Origin: Cellulomonas avistercoris | GTDB taxonomy: Bacteria; Actinomycetota; Actinomycetes; Actinomycetales; Cellulomonadaceae | DNA: 64,000 nt | Assembly (NCBI RefSeq): GCF_014836445.1 | Contig: NZ_JACSQV010000010.1 | Span: 1-64,000, forward strand | Direction of reading: 5' to 3' | In this document: piece after piece, positions 63,027 through 64,000 of the stretch | How the letters are laid out: each line of letters begins with the position of its first letter | Numbering within the stretch: the first letter of the stretch is position 1 | Notes under the pieces: generated by a model | What the model saw: only the letters and a program-made list of their open reading frames with translations | Database searches by the model: none | Told to the model about the DNA's origin: nothing | Made by a program: the position numbers and the translations under genes

Positions 63027-64000
63027 ATGACAGCGACGTCGAGCACGCGCACAGGGACGATCCGCGGCCGGGGCCGCCTGACCCGCGGCGAGTGGGTGTC
63101 GATCTCCGTCATGGCGGCGGTCGTGCTCGCGCTCACGGTCGTCGGCTGGGGCGTGCTCGTCCTGGTCGTCGCGCCCGCGCAGTACCAGGTCGACTCGACC
63201 ACGGTGTTCGGCGTCGGGCTGGGGCTGACCGCGTACACCCTGGGCATGCGGCACGCGTTCGACGCCGACCACATCGCCGCGATCGACAACACCACGCGCA
63301 AGCTCATGACCGACGGGCAGCGGCCCGTGTCCGTCGGCTTCTGGTTCTCGCTCGGGCACTCGAGCATCGTGTTCCTGCTGTGCGTGCTGCTCGCGCTCGG
63401 CGTGCGCGCGCTGGCGGGGCAGGTCGAGGACGAGTCGTCGACGCTGCAGCAGACCACCGGCATGATCGGCATCTCGGTGTCCGCGGTGTTCCTGCTCGTC
63501 ATCGGCGTCGTCAACCTCGTCGTGCTGCGCCAGATCCTCCAGGTGTTCCGGGACATGCGCGGCGGCGCGTACGACGAGGCGACGCTCGAGCAGCACCTGG
63601 CCAACCGCGGGCTGATGAACCGCATCCTGTCGGGCGCGACCAAGGCCGTCCGCAAGCCGTGGCACATGTACCCCGTGGGCCTGCTGTTCGGCCTGGGCTT
63701 CGACACCGCCACCGAGGTCTCGCTGCTCGTGCTCGCGGGCGGCGCCGCGGCGTTCGAGCTGCCCTGGTACGCGATCCTCACGCTGCCCGTGCTGTTCGCG
63801 GCGGGCATGACGCTGCTCGACTCGATCGACGGCTGCTTCATGAACTTCGCCTACGGGTGGGCGTTCTCGCAGCCCGTGCGCAAGGTCTACTACAACCTCA
63901 CGGTGACGGGGCTGTCGGTCGCGGTGGCGCTGCTCATCGGGGGCATCGAGGTGCTGTCCGTCGTCACCGAGAAGCTCGGCCTGGAGTCCGGCCCCGTGGC
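63027..64000 (+). CDS. NixA/HoxN-family nickel/cobalt permease (runs off the window)
   Basis: At least 324 residues are visible. The marker HAFDADHIAAIDNTTRK near residue 78-94 is the metal-binding signature of helix 2 in the NiCoT family, GFWFSLGHSSIVFLL near 107-121 is helix 3, and LFGLGFDTATEVSLL near 218-232 and GMTLLDSIDGCFMNFAYGWAF near 262-282 are later signatures. It imports Ni2+ or Co2+ at the membrane, for enzymes such as urease or for cobalamin. ATG 63027 follows GGGGGAG. The C-terminus lies beyond 64000. Its divergent neighbour is a Fur-family regulator. Confidence 0.93.
   Translation, partial: MTATSSTRTGTIRGRGRLTRGEWVSISVMAAVVLALTVVGWGVLVLVVAPAQYQVDSTTVFGVGLGLTAYTLGMRHAFDADHIAAIDNTTRKLMTDGQRPVSVGFWFSLGHSSIVFLLCVLLALGVRALAGQVEDESSTLQQTTGMIGISVSAVFLLVIGVVNLVVLRQILQVFRDMRGGAYDEATLEQHLANRGLMNRILSGATKAVRKPWHMYPVGLLFGLGFDTATEVSLLVLAGGAAAFELPWYAILTLPVLFAAGMTLLDSIDGCFMNFAYGWAFSQPVRKVYYNLTVTGLSVAVALLIGGIEVLSVVTEKLGLESGPV

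Overview
The window is about 64 kb of very GC-rich chromosome from an actinobacterium, most probably Cellulomonas or a close relative (inferred). The grounds are the base composition, frequent GTG starts, a conservon (kinase, Roadblock, DUF742, GTPase), a proteasome activator ending in GQYL, F420-type enzymes, Nur-like and UMF1-type proteins, and many carbohydrate-active enzymes (GH81, GH32, GH26, AGE isomerase). Phage, insertion-sequence, CRISPR and rRNA features are absent. One tRNA gene, tRNA-Ser(TGA), is present.

Layout. 0-5 kb: a reverse operon of a processive family-2 glycosyltransferase, a small membrane-fusion-like protein and a membrane-anchored GH81 beta-1,3-glucanase, read here as a candidate beta-glucan export system. 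5-11.4 kb: LLM oxidoreductase, DUF1684 protein, Nei-type DNA glycosylase, tyrosine phosphatase, alpha/beta hydrolase and UMF1-type transporter. 11.5-16.3 kb: LacI regulator, tRNA-Ser, a cysteine-rich secreted protein, GH32 fructosidase, a broken DUF3592-like gene and a PIN-domain protein. 16.4-22.4 kb: a four-gene conservon whose 1488-residue kinase carries eight 30-bp repeats in its tail. 22.6-26.4 kb: quinone oxidoreductase, AGE isomerase, Bpa and an EamA exporter. 26.5-30 kb: a sugar ABC importer without its ATPase. 30-38.7 kb: HAD phosphatase, serS, lipid kinase, pheA, a large membrane protein, a glycosyltransferase and a DUF5926 protein.

38.8-45.3 kb: pgm converges on a second polysaccharide operon: a HAS/NodC-like glycosyltransferase, an anchored coiled-coil GH26 protein and a UDP-glucose/GDP-mannose dehydrogenase. 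Its make-up resembles synthase-dependent capsule loci that couple phosphoglucomutase, sugar-nucleotide dehydrogenase and synthase, and it is the most interesting locus here. 45.9-54.9 kb: two MFS transporters around a class II Fic protein, gluconokinase, a YtxH protein, an APC permease and a frameshifted Na+/H+ antiporter. 55-60.6 kb: UvrA-like ABC ATPase, PAS-GAF-PP2C phosphatase and a two-domain VOC protein. 60.6-64 kb: GNAT, a TetR/Ohr divergent pair, and a Fur-family regulator divergent from a nickel/cobalt permease cut by the window end.

Three loci (a DUF3592-like gene, the sugar-nucleotide dehydrogenase and the antiporter) are broken by single-base shifts although the reading continues cleanly in the next frame. 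This could be sequencing error or real decay, and the reader should not trust those protein ends without checking raw reads.
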